DNA of 64,000 nt. Source: G965227875 sp965227875 (GTDB taxonomy: Bacteria > Pseudomonadota > Alphaproteobacteria > Rhizobiales > JAJFHC01). The translations under genes and the position numbers were made by a program. The notes beneath the pieces were generated by a model. It saw only the letters and a list, made by a program, of their open reading frames with translations. It made no database searches and was not told where the DNA came from. The first letter of the stretch is position 1; each line of letters starts with the position of its first letter. The stretch lies in NCBI GenBank assembly GCA_965227875.1, contig OZ245783.1:1-64000 (forward strand), written 5' to 3'. This document shows positions 9,270-16,477 of this stretch, piece after piece.

Positions 9270-10028
9270 CTAGCGGATGAAATGACCGATGCCGGTCGAG
9301 AAGTAGTCGAGGTACCACATCATCATCGAGCTGGTCAGCAGCATGAGCAGCACGAAACCGAGGAAGATACCCGCCGGCATGGCAACGAAGAAGATCTGCA
9401 CCTGCGGCATCAGGCGCGACAGCACGCCCTGGCCGAGATTGAAGATCAGGCCGAAGACGATGAAGGGCGCGGCGATCTGCACGCCGACCTTGAAGGACCC
9501 GGCGACGGTCATGATCGCCATCCGGGCGAAGTCGCCGAACGGAACGGCTGTGCCCGGCGCGAACAGCGCATAGCTGTCGCGGATGGCGGCCAGGACGAGA
9601 TGGTGCAGGTCGAGCGCGAAGATCAGCGTGACCGCCAGAAGCGAGAGGAACGTGCCGACGATCGCGGTCTGCGTGCCCTGCGTGGGGTCGAAGTTCTGGG
9701 CATAGGCGAGGCCCGACTGGAAGGCGACGACCGTTCCGGCCACCTGGAGCGCGCTCGTCAGCAGCCGTGCGGACAGGCCGATCAGCAGGCCAATGGCGAT
9801 TTCGCCAAAGAGCGCGAAGGCCATGCCCGCGAGCGATGTCGGCAGGGCCGTGTAGTTCTCGCCCACCACCGGCATCATGACGAAGCAGATCGCGAGCGCG
9901 AGGCCGAGCCTGATCCGGCTCGGCACCGCGAATTCACCCAGCGCCGGCATGGTCATGACCATGCTGCCGAGCCGGGCGAAGATCAGCATGAAGACGAACG
10001 CGGTCTGCGGTGCGAGCGTGAGGGTCAT
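9270..10028 (-). CDS. fliR: Flagellar export protein FliR
   Basis: FliR (252 residues) forms the export gate core with FliP and FliQ. The sequence is almost entirely hydrophobic helices. Family blocks include FARLGSMVMTMPALG near the N-terminus, GLLIGLSARLL, and QSGLAYAQNFDPTQGTQT in the middle. It sits between fliQ (42 bp upstream) and flhB (21 bp downstream), the usual export-gate order, and should be cotranscribed with them. Confidence 0.95.
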   Translation of the reverse strand: MTLTLAPQTAFVFMLIFARLGSMVMTMPALGEFAVPSRIRLGLALAICFVMMPVVGENYTALPTSLAGMAFALFGEIAIGLLIGLSARLLTSALQVAGTVVAFQSGLAYAQNFDPTQGTQTAIVGTFLSLLAVTLIFALDLHHLVLAAIRDSYALFAPGTAVPFGDFARMAIMTVAGSFKVGVQIAAPFIVFGLIFNLGQGVLSRLMPQVQIFFVAMPAGIFLGFVLLMLLTSSMMMWYLDYFSTGIGHFIR

Positions 10029-10070
10029 CGGATGTGCGCCGCGCCGGCCGGATCGGGTCCCACCGCGGCC

Positions 10071-10340
10071 TCAGCCGCCGGTCGCGACGATCTGGGCGGC
10101 GAGCCGGTCCATGTAGCCCGCCATGGTCTGGCCCATGAAGGGCAGCATGACGAGAAGCGTGATGAAGATGACCAGGATTTTCGGCACGAAGACGAGCGTG
10201 ACTTCCTGGATCTGGGTCAGCGCCTGGAAGAGCGCGATGACGAGACCGACCGCGAGCCCCACCAGCATCAGCGGCGCGGATACCTTCAGCAGGACGAAAA
10301 TCCCGTCCCGCGCGACGTCGAGCACTTCAGCTCCGGTCAT
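10071..10340 (-). CDS. fliQ: Flagellar export protein FliQ
   Basis: FliQ (89 residues, the normal family size) has two transmembrane helices and joins FliP and FliR in the export gate at the base of the flagellum. The segment VGLVIALFQALTQIQEVTL is the conserved FliQ core. It lies between fliE and fliR on the same strand with short gaps, so it is part of the same operon. Confidence 0.96.
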   Translation of the reverse strand: MTGAEVLDVARDGIFVLLKVSAPLMLVGLAVGLVIALFQALTQIQEVTLVFVPKILVIFITLLVMLPFMGQTMAGYMDRLAAQIVATGG

Positions 10341-10364
10341 GTCCTTCCTCCTTGTCCGGATGGC

Positions 10365-10691
10365 CTAGATCGGCATCCGCATGACTTCCTGGTAGGCCGC
10401 GATCACCCGGTCCCGCACGGACACCAGCGTGCGCAGGGCCACTTCGGTCTCCGCGACGGCCGTCACGACATCGACGATGTCCGCCTTGCCGGTGGCCTGG
10501 GCGAGGGATACGCCGTCCGCCCTGGCGGCGTTCTGCGTCATCCCGTCGACCGCCTGCTTGAGCATGGAGTCGAATTCTTCTCCGCCGGTTCCCGCGGCAT
10601 CCGTCTTCTGGCTCTGCTCGCGCGTCGCGTTGGCGATGGCGCGCGCCGCGCTGGCATAGGCATTCGCCGCTGATGACGGAGGTATGGTCAT
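10365..10691 (-). CDS. fliE: Flagellar hook-basal body protein FliE
   Basis: FliE (108 residues) links the MS ring or export gate to the rod. It has a polar N-terminal half and a conserved C-terminal helix, DVVTAVAETEVALRTLVSVRD followed by RVIAAYQEVMRMPI, whose last block is the standard FliE signature. It follows flgC by 37 bp and precedes fliQ by 24 bp. Confidence 0.95.
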   Translation of the reverse strand: MTIPPSSAANAYASAARAIANATREQSQKTDAAGTGGEEFDSMLKQAVDGMTQNAARADGVSLAQATGKADIVDVVTAVAETEVALRTLVSVRDRVIAAYQEVMRMPI

Positions 10692-10728
10692 GTCACTGTC
10701 TCCCCTTCACACGGACCGCAAAGCCGGA

Positions 10729-11139
10729 TCACGTCCGCAGGATGTCGAGCACCCGCACCGCCATGGACCGCGAACTGCGGATGACGTTGAGGTTCGCTTC
10801 GTAGCTGCGCTGGGCCTCGCGCATGTCCATCATCTCGACGAGCGTGTTGACGTTGGGCACCTTGACGTACCCGGCCTCGTTGGCCGCGGGATGGCCCGGC
10901 TCGTAGCGGGTGTCGAACTCTGTGCGATCGAGCTGGAAACGGCCCAGCTTGACCGTTTCGGCACGCAGCTCCCGGTCGAAATGGGACTGGAAGGTCGGGA
11001 TGCGCCGCTGGTAGGGATCGCTGCCCGGTGTCTTGCCGGTGGAATTGGCATTGGCGATGTTTTCCGAGATCACCCGCATCCGGCCGCTCTGCGCCCGCAG
11101 CCCCGAGGCGGCCACCATCATCGATTTCATCAGGTCCAT
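10729..11139 (-). CDS. flgC: Proximal rod protein FlgC
   Basis: FlgC (136 residues) is a rod subunit exported through the flagellar apparatus. The N-terminal MKSMMVAASGLRAQSGRM followed by ISENIANANST is the rod/hook-family SGL-NIAN signature. The C-terminal MMDMREAQRSYEANLNV is the matching coiled segment. The start at 11139 is 34 bp after the flgB stop. Confidence 0.97.
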   Translation of the reverse strand: MDLMKSMMVAASGLRAQSGRMRVISENIANANSTGKTPGSDPYQRRIPTFQSHFDRELRAETVKLGRFQLDRTEFDTRYEPGHPAANEAGYVKVPNVNTLVEMMDMREAQRSYEANLNVIRSSRSMAVRVLDILRT

Positions 11140-11173
11140 CAGTTCATCCTCTCGTCAGCCCGCGCACGAAGCC

Positions 11174-11578
11174 TCAGCCCGTGCCCAGCGCGATCTTCAG
11201 CAGCGACACCGACTTGGCATAGAGCGAGGCGGCGGACTGGTATTCCATCTGGTTGGCCGTCATCTTCATCATCTGTTCCTCGAGGACGACACCGTTGCCC
11301 GACGGCGTGATCTCCCAGTCGGGCTTCTCCGTCTCGCGGAACTTCCGGTCCGGCCCGATCTGCCCGCCGGCGAAGTGCCGGGCGTTGGTCCGCCCGACGG
11401 CGACGGCATCCGTGCGCACCCGCTCGACCATGGCGTCGAAGTCGGGCTTGCGCAGGTCGCGGGCCATGTAGCCGGGCGTGTCGGCATTGGCGATGTTCTC
11501 CGCGAGCACCTGCTGGCGCGACTGATGCCACTGCATCTTGGTCTTGAGCGTCGTGAAAATCGCGAGGTCGCTGAACAT
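11174..11578 (-). CDS. flgB: Proximal rod protein FlgB
   Basis: FlgB (134 residues), a rod subunit, heads the leftward flgB-flgC-fliE-fliQ-fliR-flhB operon. Visible are QQVLAENIANADTPGYMARDL near the N-terminus (core ENIANADTPGY) and the C-terminal MMKMTANQMEYQSAASLYAKS. The upstream region, shared with divergent fliO, carries two TTAA-N7-TTAA/G boxes of CtrA type, in keeping with early (class II) control. Confidence 0.97.
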   Translation of the reverse strand: MFSDLAIFTTLKTKMQWHQSRQQVLAENIANADTPGYMARDLRKPDFDAMVERVRTDAVAVGRTNARHFAGGQIGPDRKFRETEKPDWEITPSGNGVVLEEQMMKMTANQMEYQSAASLYAKSVSLLKIALGTG

Positions 11579-11660
11579 CGTACCGGTCCTGTCCTCCCCC
11601 CGCCCGTCCGGCCGGGGGGCTCCGTGATTCTTCGGTACGTTAAGTTTTCGCTCGGAATGG

Positions 11661-11675
11661 TTAACCCGCCCTTAA
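11661..11675. promoter_or_regulatory. CtrA-type box between flgB and fliO
   Basis: TTAACCCGCCCTTAA is an exact TTAA-N7-TTAA. It lies 83 bp upstream of flgB and 148 bp upstream of fliO, in the only spacer between the two divergent flagellar operons (11579-11822). CtrA binding is inferred from the motif and from cckA being present. Confidence 0.65.
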
Positions 11676-11744
11676 TGGCGTTAAGCTTCGGGTAACCATG
11701 AAAATGGCGGATTTCTGCGGCAGTTAACCGAATCTCAAACGTCG

Positions 11745-11759
11745 TTAACCAAATGTTAG
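11745..11759 (+). promoter_or_regulatory. Second CtrA-type box, fliO side
   Basis: TTAACCAAATGTTAG matches TTAA-N7-TTAA with a final G, the same variant found upstream of all three flagellin genes in this window. It is 64 bp upstream of fliO. Confidence 0.5.
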
Positions 11760-11822
11760 GCATAAACTAGGCAGTTTTTTCCTACTGAGACGTTCAATCG
11801 ACCGTGCGGAAGGGGCACCGGC

Positions 11823-12806
11823 ATGGAACTCATCCAATATGCACAGTACGTGCTGGCGCTGGTTTTCGTGCTGGCGCTCATCGCCCTGCTCGCGTGGGTC
11901 GTGAAGTATTTCGCCAGGGGCGGCCCGGCGGGCATGCGCAAGCAGTCGCGCCTGGGCGTCGTCGAAACGGCGATGGTCGACCGCAAGCGCCATCTCGTGC
12001 TCATCCGGCGCGACGGCGTCGAGCACCTGCTGCTGATCGGCGGCCCGGAAGACCTCGTCGTCGAGCAGGGCATCCGGCGTGATGCGCAGCGCCCCGCCGC
12101 ACAGGAACCCGCCCGCCGCCCGCCCCAGCCCGCACGCACCGTGCGTCCGGCCCAGGCCGCAGCGCCTGCCCCGGCCGCCGCCCAGGCACCCGAAGGCGAC
12201 CGCCCCCCGGCCCCGCCGCACAGGCCGCAGCAGCAGGCCGAGCGCTCGGCATCGCCGGCCGCCGAACGCCTCGTGCCCGACCATCCGCGTGAACCGGCCC
12301 GCGAAGCCGCCCCGCACCATCGCGAACCGCCTCCCCAGCAGCAGCGCGCCCGTGACCAGCACACGCATGAACAGCGCACGCATGTTCCGGCGACCCGGTC
12401 GGCCGCGTCCCGGCCCGCCGCACCGCAGTCCCCTGCCCAGGAACAGACCCAGGTACCGGAACAGGCGCCGGAACAGGCCCCCGTGGCCCGCCAACCGCGC
12501 CAGGAGCGCATGGCGGAGGCGGAACCCGAACCGGCTCCCGCCCGGCGCCAGCCCCGGCCGCCGGCCGACGAGACCGGCACGCCCCCCGAACAACGGACAC
12601 GCGCACCGGCCCCCCCGGCGCCTGAAGCTACGGAGGCGCCCGGGACCCGCGAGCCGGACCCGTTCGAGGCCTATTTCATCGACGACACCTCGGACGGCGA
12701 CATGAAGCCGGCGGGCGAATACGACCCCGACGAGGGCCTCTTCGAAGCGGACACCGAGGTCGAGGCGCCGGCACCGAGGCCGGCGGCGGGTGGACACGGC
12801 AGATGA
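11823..12806 (+). CDS. fliO: Flagellar biosynthesis protein FliO with long disordered tail
   Basis: The first 90 or so residues of this 327-residue protein look like FliO: one transmembrane helix (YVLALVFVLALIALLAWVV) and then RLGVVETAMVDRKRHLVLIRRD followed by HLLLIGGPEDLVVE. FliO assists assembly of FliP in the export gate. The remaining 230 residues are Pro/Ala/Arg/Gln-rich and probably disordered, far longer than a typical FliO tail. Its stop overlaps the fliP start by 4 bp (ATGA), so the two are translationally coupled. Long antisense frames exist here, but they reflect the GC bias of the tail. Confidence 0.8.
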   Translation: MELIQYAQYVLALVFVLALIALLAWVVKYFARGGPAGMRKQSRLGVVETAMVDRKRHLVLIRRDGVEHLLLIGGPEDLVVEQGIRRDAQRPAAQEPARRPPQPARTVRPAQAAAPAPAAAQAPEGDRPPAPPHRPQQQAERSASPAAERLVPDHPREPAREAAPHHREPPPQQQRARDQHTHEQRTHVPATRSAASRPAAPQSPAQEQTQVPEQAPEQAPVARQPRQERMAEAEPEPAPARRQPRPPADETGTPPEQRTRAPAPPAPEATEAPGTREPDPFEAYFIDDTSDGDMKPAGEYDPDEGLFEADTEVEAPAPRPAAGGHGR

Positions 12807-13564
12807 CATCCGCCCTCGCCAGGACAGCGGGCCGGTTCCTGCCGGCGCTCCTGCTCGCCTTCACGGCCATGGTCTGGACAACGCCTGCCGGTGCCCAGGC
12901 GATCACGCTCAATCTCGACGAGGGCCTGGGCGTCTCGGAACGCGCCATCCAGATCATCGCGCTCATCACCGTCCTGAGCCTCGCCCCCTCGATCCTGGTC
13001 ATGGTGACATCGTTCACCCGGATCGTGGTCGTCCTGTCGCTCCTGCGCACGGCCATCGGCATACAGCAGTCGCCGCCGAACTCTGTCATCATCTCGCTGG
13101 CGCTGTTCCTCACCGCCTTCGTCATGTCGCCCGTCTTCAAGTCGGCCTACGACGCCGGCATCGCGCCTCTGGTCAACAACCAGATCGAGCTGTCGGAGGC
13201 CTTCGACGAGGCGTCGCGCCCGTTCCACACGTTCATGATGGGCCATGTCCGCGAGAAGGACCTCGCCCTCTTCATCGACCTGTCGCAGCAGACGGCCCCC
13301 GCGAACCGCGAGGACGTCGCGCTCGAGATCCTGATCCCGGCCTTCATGATCAGCGAACTACGGCGCGCCTTCGAGATCGGGTTCCTCCTCTTCATACCCT
13401 TCATCGTGATCGACATGGTGGTGGCCTCGGTGCTGATGTCCATGGGCATGATGATGTTGCCGCCGGTAATCATCTCCCTGCCGTTCAAGCTGATATTCTT
13501 CGTGCTGGTCGACGGCTGGTCCCTCGTTGCCGGCAGTCTCATCAAGAGCTTCGGCATAGGCTGA
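12803..13564 (+). CDS. fliP: Flagellar export protein FliP
   Basis: FliP (253 residues) is the main export-gate membrane protein. A signal peptide ending TPAGAQA is followed by family blocks SFTRIVVVLSLLRTAIG, QSPPNSVIISLALFLT, ILIPAFMISELRRAFEIGF and SMGMMMLPPVIISLPFKL. The start codon overlaps the fliO stop by 4 bp. It is the last recognisable flagellar gene of this rightward pair. Confidence 0.98.
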   Translation: MTSALARTAGRFLPALLLAFTAMVWTTPAGAQAITLNLDEGLGVSERAIQIIALITVLSLAPSILVMVTSFTRIVVVLSLLRTAIGIQQSPPNSVIISLALFLTAFVMSPVFKSAYDAGIAPLVNNQIELSEAFDEASRPFHTFMMGHVREKDLALFIDLSQQTAPANREDVALEILIPAFMISELRRAFEIGFLLFIPFIVIDMVVASVLMSMGMMMLPPVIISLPFKLIFFVLVDGWSLVAGSLIKSFGIG

Positions 13565-13645
13565 CGGAGACTTTCGCCGCGCGCCTGACGATCCACCCCG
13601 GATTGCCGGACCAGCCACGACATCGACAGGACAGGAACAACACCG

Positions 13646-14224
13646 ATGGGTCTGGAATGTTCACACTGCAAGGCCGACCTCGACGACGGAGACCGGTTCT
13701 GCGGCGCGTGCGGCCGGGCCGTGGAAACACGCGAGACGGCACGTGAGGCGCGCCCCGAGCCAGTGTCGCGTGCACGCGAGGCCGCGCCGGTATCGCTGAT
13801 CGTCGGACCTGTCCTGAGGTTCTTCGTGCTTGCCAGCGTGGCTCTCGTCGCCGCTGACGTGATGATGCTTGCCGTGCCCGCCGCGGTGGTCAACAAGCTC
13901 TACTTCACGGTTTACGCAGGGCTTTCCGTCTTCTGCTTTGTCGCCGCTAGGGTCGCGGTGAACGCCGTCGGCATCCGCCCCGCCGCCAGGGACCGGTTCG
14001 GCCGAGACATTCTCATCCAGATCGGAATGCTTCTCGCAGGCGTCTTCGCCGGCAAGGTCATCGGCCAGTACGACAACCCCGTAACCACCCTGCTCAGCCT
14101 GTTCAGCTATACCGACCAGCAGGTCTTTCCCGAATGGGACATCCTGAGCGCGGTGTTCGCGGCCCTGCTCTACGCGGTGTTGTATGTGATCTTCGTGGGA
14201 ACCCGGTCCGGCCCCGTCCGCTGA
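13646..14224 (+). CDS. Zinc-ribbon membrane protein of unknown function
   Basis: A 192-residue protein with a short N-terminal zinc ribbon (ECSHCKADL, then RFCGACGRA; two CxxC pairs) followed by an Arg/Glu-rich linker and about four hydrophobic helices. The middle loop contains the conserved-looking RDRFGRDILIQIGMLLAGVF. The plan, a cytosolic metal-binding ribbon plus a multi-span membrane region, is widespread and gives no specific function. It lies 81 bp after fliP and could be read through from that operon. A strong hairpin follows its stop. Confidence 0.75.
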   Translation: MGLECSHCKADLDDGDRFCGACGRAVETRETAREARPEPVSRAREAAPVSLIVGPVLRFFVLASVALVAADVMMLAVPAAVVNKLYFTVYAGLSVFCFVAARVAVNAVGIRPAARDRFGRDILIQIGMLLAGVFAGKVIGQYDNPVTTLLSLFSYTDQQVFPEWDILSAVFAALLYAVLYVIFVGTRSGPVR

Positions 14225-14233
14225 GACGACGCA

Positions 14234-14267
14234 CGGCGCCGGGACAAATCGCTGCTCCCCGGCGCCG
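14234..14267. terminator. Bidirectional hairpin between convergent genes
   Basis: CGGCGCCGGG (14234-14243) pairs perfectly with CCCGGCGCCG (14258-14267). There is no T run, so terminator function is inferred from position between two converging genes. Confidence 0.45.
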
Positions 14268-14278
14268 CGACGGTCAGG

Positions 14279-14536
14279 TTACCCGGCCTTGCGGACCAGG
14301 CTGATGATGAAGAGCAGGATCACCGCGCCGATCGTGGCGTGAATGATCGCCGCGAGAATGCCGCTGCCCAGCGAAACGCCGACCGCCGGCAGGATGAACC
14401 CCGCAATGAACGCGCCAACGATGCCGACGACGATGTTGCCGACGAGTCCGAACCCGAAACCCTTGACGATCAGACCGGCGAGCCACCCCGCGACCGCACC
14501 GATCAGAAGAAAGACAATAAGACTTCCGATATCCAT
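14279..14536 (-). CDS. GlsB/YeaQ/YmgE-family membrane protein
   Basis: An 85-residue, very hydrophobic protein with three predicted membrane helices and glycine-rich turns (GAVAGWLAGLIVKG, GNIVVGIVGAFIAGF). This matches the transglycosylase-associated/GlsB family of small stress-linked membrane proteins, whose molecular role is poorly defined. The ATG at 14536 is preferred because GGAGG lies at good spacing; a start 7 codons upstream is possible. It is convergent with the zinc-ribbon gene and transcribed alone. Confidence 0.85.
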   Translation of the reverse strand: MDIGSLIVFLLIGAVAGWLAGLIVKGFGFGLVGNIVVGIVGAFIAGFILPAVGVSLGSGILAAIIHATIGAVILLFIISLVRKAG

Positions 14537-14678
14537 TTGTTTCCTCCACCGCTTCACCGCATTTCCGGCTGCGGTCTAAAGATTGAACCCCTCGTTCATG
14601 ATCACGGAAAAGTACTCGGTGTTTCCGTTCTCGACCTTTGGAGGTTAACAGGATTCTGTCTGCCTTCCAGTGCGAGAA

Positions 14679-15587
14679 CTACTTATCACCAGAAAGACCT
14701 AAGCGCGGACGGAGGAAATCCATGGCTGCTTTTACCTTGCCCGGCAGGAAGGAACGGCTCGGATAGACGAACCAGACACCGGTTTCGAATGTGGTCGCCG
14801 TGACCTCGTGGTCGGGAAACAGGTCCACGAGGGTCCCGGTCCGGAGATCTTCGTCGACCAGCCAGTCCGCCAGCAGGGCCGCTCCCAGTCCCCGCAGCGT
14901 GGCGGAACGCAGCGCCAGGGCGTTGCTGATGGCGAGTTTCGAGGAAACGGCCACCGTGGATATACGCCCACCCGCATCCCGGAACAGCCAGTTCGTGCGG
15001 AACTCCGGCAGCGTGAAGACGGTGCAGTCATACCGCGAGAGATCCTCCGGCCTGGCAGGCGACCCCAGACGCAAGATGAGGTCGGGGCTTGCGCAGACAC
15101 GGTATCTCGTGTGCGCCGCGCGTGCGGCAACGACGTCGCCCGTGACCGCCGGACCGAGGCGCAGGGCCAGGTCGATACGCTCCGCGACCAGGTCGAGCCT
15201 CTCGTCGCTCAGCACGAGATCCACGCCGAGCTTCGGAAACCTGTGCTGGAACTCGCCAAGCAGCGGCACGATCTTTGTCTCGCCGAAGGCGATGGAGGCG
15301 GTCAGTCTCAAAGTTCCGGACGGGCTCGAATGAAGCGCTGCGGCCTCCTCGCCCGCATGCTGCAGTTCCTCGATGAGAGGCCTGATGCGGGCGAGATAGA
15401 GTTCTCCCGCTTCCGACAGGGTGAGCCTCCGCGTGGTCCGGTTGAAAAGCCGGACCCCCGTCTCCGCTTCGAGCGCCGCGACACGGCGCGAGACGACCGA
15501 GGGATCCAGTTCCGCGTTTCTTGCGGCCGCGGCGAAACTGCCCGCCCTTGCGACATCGACGAAAAGTTTCAACAGGTCGATGTCCAT
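14679..15587 (-). CDS. LysR-family transcriptional regulator
   Basis: A 302-residue LysR regulator: N-terminal winged helix-turn-helix (LLKLFVDVARAGSFAAAARN, then DPSVVSRRVAALE and RLFNRTTRRLTLSEAG), a linker helix and a periplasmic-binding-protein-like effector domain. The ATG at 15587 (MDIDLLK) is favoured over a TTG 11 codons upstream. It is divergent from an SDR oxidoreductase with only about 100 bp between, the classic LysR-target arrangement, so it probably regulates that gene. The inducer is unknown. Confidence 0.9.
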   Translation of the reverse strand: MDIDLLKLFVDVARAGSFAAAARNAELDPSVVSRRVAALEAETGVRLFNRTTRRLTLSEAGELYLARIRPLIEELQHAGEEAAALHSSPSGTLRLTASIAFGETKIVPLLGEFQHRFPKLGVDLVLSDERLDLVAERIDLALRLGPAVTGDVVAARAAHTRYRVCASPDLILRLGSPARPEDLSRYDCTVFTLPEFRTNWLFRDAGGRISTVAVSSKLAISNALALRSATLRGLGAALLADWLVDEDLRTGTLVDLFPDHEVTATTFETGVWFVYPSRSFLPGKVKAAMDFLRPRLGLSGDK

Positions 15588-15690
15588 TCGTGCGATTTTC
15601 TCATGAGTATGATGCTGCAATCGTTATTTATGTCAGCTTCACACGCGATTAAAAGGCAGAATTCGCAAATCGATGAGCCGAGGTATTGAA

Positions 15691-16464
15691 ATGAAGGAAC
15701 TGAAGGACTCTGTCGCACTGGTGACCGGCGCAAGTCGCGGCATAGGCGAGGCCACCGCCAGGATGCTTGCTGGGGAAGGCGCGAAAGTCGTTCTCTTTTC
15801 CAGGTCGGGGGACCGGCTCGACGCGATCGTTCGCTCGATCCGGGACTCGGGCGGCGAGGCTGACGCGCTTGCCGGGGACGTGACCCGATTCGCGGACATC
15901 CAGCGCGCCGTCGACACCTGCCGGGACAGGTTCGGCGGGCTGGATGTCCTCGTCAACAATGCCGGGCTGATAGATCCGATTTCGCGGATAGCGGACAGCG
16001 ATCCCGACGCGTGGGTCGAGGCGGCCGATGCCAACTACAAGGGGGTCTATTTCGGGCTCAGGGCCGCACTCCCGGTCATGCAGGACCAGCGCTCGGGCGT
16101 CATCGTCAACGTGAGTTCGGGAGCGGCCACCAGCCCTCTCGAAGGGTGGAGCCACTACTGCTCGAGCAAGGCAGCCGCGCTGATGCTGACCCGGTGCGCC
16201 CACCTCGAGTATGCCGAGACAGGCATCCGGGTCGTCGGCCTGAGTCCCGGCACGGTGGCCACCGACATGCAGGTATCGATCAGGGAATCGGGCATCAACC
16301 CCGTCAGCCAGCTCGAACCTTCGGCCCACATACCGCCCGAGGACGCCGCAAAAGCGATCCTGTGGCTGTGCACACCGGCCGCATCCGACTACGCCGGCAG
16401 GGACTTCTCGCTGAAAACACCCGAGGGCCGGCGAATGGCCGGCCTGGACGACAGGGCCGGTTAG
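15691..16464 (+). CDS. Short-chain dehydrogenase/reductase
   Basis: A 257-residue classical SDR. It has the Rossmann motif TGASRGIG near the N-terminus, NNAG in VLVNNAG, a catalytic Ser (NVSSGAA) and the Tyr-Lys pair in HYCSSKAAA, followed by LSPGTVATDMQ. It would use NAD(P)H to oxidise or reduce an unidentified alcohol or carbonyl substrate. The ATG at 15691 has GAGG upstream; 15673 is the alternative. The divergent LysR gene is its likely regulator. The pair is unrelated to motility and interrupts the flagellar island. Confidence 0.88.
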   Translation: MKELKDSVALVTGASRGIGEATARMLAGEGAKVVLFSRSGDRLDAIVRSIRDSGGEADALAGDVTRFADIQRAVDTCRDRFGGLDVLVNNAGLIDPISRIADSDPDAWVEAADANYKGVYFGLRAALPVMQDQRSGVIVNVSSGAATSPLEGWSHYCSSKAAALMLTRCAHLEYAETGIRVVGLSPGTVATDMQVSIRESGINPVSQLEPSAHIPPEDAAKAILWLCTPAASDYAGRDFSLKTPEGRRMAGLDDRAG

Positions 16465-16477
16465 AAGGGGCGACTGC

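Noticed and set aside
11745..12809. Long minus-strand frames opposite fliO
   Set aside because: The GC-rich FliO tail leaves all frames open; the plus-strand frame has the FliO core, CtrA-type boxes and coupling to fliP.
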